Below, piece by piece: positions 6,151 to 6,836 of a DNA stretch of 6,836 nucleotides. The notes beneath the pieces were generated by a model. It was given only the letters and a program-made list of their open reading frames with translations, searched no databases and was not told the origin of the DNA. A program made the translations under genes and the position numbers. The DNA is from Clostridia bacterium (GTDB taxonomy: Bacteria > Bacillota_A > Clostridia > Peptostreptococcales > JAAYPU01), in contig JAKSCF010000433.1 of NCBI GenBank assembly GCA_022360735.1, positions 1-6,836 on the forward strand. Reading direction: 5' to 3'. The number at the start of each line of letters is the position of its first letter. Within the stretch, counting starts at the first letter, position 1.

Positions 6151-6836
6151 ATGTTAAAAGTTGTACTAGTTGATGATGAAATATTAGTACTTAAACTATT
6201 AGAAAAATTCATATCCACAAATACAAATATTCAAGTTATTGGTTCATATACTAAGGTTTCTGTGGCTTTAAAAGAAATACCAAAACTCAAACCAGATGTT
6301 GCTTTTTTGGATATTGAAATGCCAGGTTTAAATGGCATAGAGCTGGCAACAAAGCTTATTAAGGAAGATGAGGAAATGGATATGGTCTTTGTTACAGCCT
6401 ATGAGCAGTATGCGATAAATGCATTTCAACTTAATGCGATTAATTATATATTAAAGCCTATAGATCAAGACTCTGTTGATGAAACCATAAAGAGACTCTT
6501 AAAAAAGAGAGGAAAAAGAGAAGAACAAAGTAACAAAGATGTAAAGATAGAACTGTTTGGTGATATATGTATTATTGAGGAAAATGAGAATAGGAAAGTA
6601 AAATGGATGACAAATAAGGTAGAAGAATTATTTGCTTTATTAATCATTAATAGAAAGAGTGGGGTCAGCAAGTGGAAAATTATTGACCTATTATGGGGAG
6701 AAATAAATAGTAAAAAAGCTGAACAAAGTCTTTATACAACTATATTCAGACTGAAAAAAGCTTTAAAAGAGATTGGTATTCATGTAAGCATAAAAAATAA
6801 TACAGGCATCTATAATATATATTTAAAAGACATATA
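6151..6836 (+). CDS. Response regulator with receiver and SARP-type winged-helix domain (partial, 3' end outside window)
   Basis: The frame is open for 228 codons to the window edge. Residues 1-118 are a complete receiver: acidic pocket D8-D9, phospho-acceptor D54 in F-L-D-I-E-M-P-G, T82 in F-V-T-A-Y, and K102 in L-K-P-I. The stretch T-A-Y-E-Q-Y-A-I-N-A-F resembles LytR/AgrA-type receivers. After a basic linker (K-K-R-G-K-R), residues 130-228 match the winged helix of SARP/OmpR-type proteins: K-V-E-E-L-F-A-L-L, then an I-I-D-L-L-W-G turn, then Q-S-L-Y-T-T-I-F-R-L-K-K-A-L as the recognition helix. This is the layout of the COG3947-type receiver-SARP regulators, which usually continue into a BTAD domain; that part would lie beyond the window. 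It probably acts as a cytoplasmic transcription activator phosphorylated by a sensor kinase, possibly the one ending at 128. The surface protein gene is the closest candidate target. Confidence 0.88.
   Translation, partial: MLKVVLVDDEILVLKLLEKFISTNTNIQVIGSYTKVSVALKEIPKLKPDVAFLDIEMPGLNGIELATKLIKEDEEMDMVFVTAYEQYAINAFQLNAINYILKPIDQDSVDETIKRLLKKRGKREEQSNKDVKIELFGDICIIEENENRKVKWMTNKVEELFALLIINRKSGVSKWKIIDLLWGEINSKKAEQSLYTTIFRLKKALKEIGIHVSIKNNTGIYNIYLKDI

Noticed and set aside
5810..6671. Minus-strand open frames at 5810-6016 and 6465-6671
   Set aside because: The first covers the end of the surface gene and part of its terminator region, the second lies wholly opposite the response regulator; neither shows a start signal or domain.
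1..6836. CRISPR array, tRNA, rRNA, insertion sequence or attachment site
   Set aside because: No regularly spaced repeats, cloverleaf, ribosomal sequence, transposase motif or flanking terminal repeats were seen on either strand.

Overview
The window looks like chromosomal DNA of a low-GC, Gram-positive, probably clostridial bacterium. The evidence is AT-rich sequence, strong AGGAGG-type ribosome binding, sigma-A-like -10 elements, U-tract hairpin terminators, and a huge secreted protein ending in S-layer homology (SLH) repeats. Species cannot be told from the window alone.

Layout, all on the + strand. (1) Positions 1-128 hold the last 41 codons of a gene that begins outside the window. The tail carries a G-E-G-T motif followed by a beta strand, as at the end of a histidine kinase ATPase domain. 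(2) Positions 129-471 are a non-coding gap with a probable terminator hairpin (340-375), two copies of TGTAAGAA spaced 11 bp apart (385-403), an extended -10 TGATATAAT (409-417) and a strong Shine-Dalgarno. (3) Positions 472-5952 encode a ~1826-residue secreted surface protein: signal peptide, L-type (legume-like) lectin domain, about eight Ig-like modules, an atrophied bacterial Ig domain, two DUF5011-like domains separated by an acidic and helical region, a run of eight aspartates, and three SLH repeats that should hold it on the cell wall. (4) Positions 5953-6150 hold a textbook terminator (6014-6051) and a probable promoter for the next gene. (5) Positions 6151-6836 are the 5' part of a response regulator gene that runs off the end: a complete receiver domain followed by a SARP/OmpR-type winged helix.

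The most interesting reading is a small sensory cassette: kinase tail, lectin-SLH surface protein, then a SARP-type regulator. The promoter of the surface protein has the geometry known for SARP activators: two direct repeats 11 bp apart, the nearer one ending 8 bp before the -10, and no recognisable -35. This suggests that the regulator encoded just downstream, or a paralogue, switches on the adhesin gene. The repeats, the spacing and the domains are read from the sequence; the regulatory link is inference.
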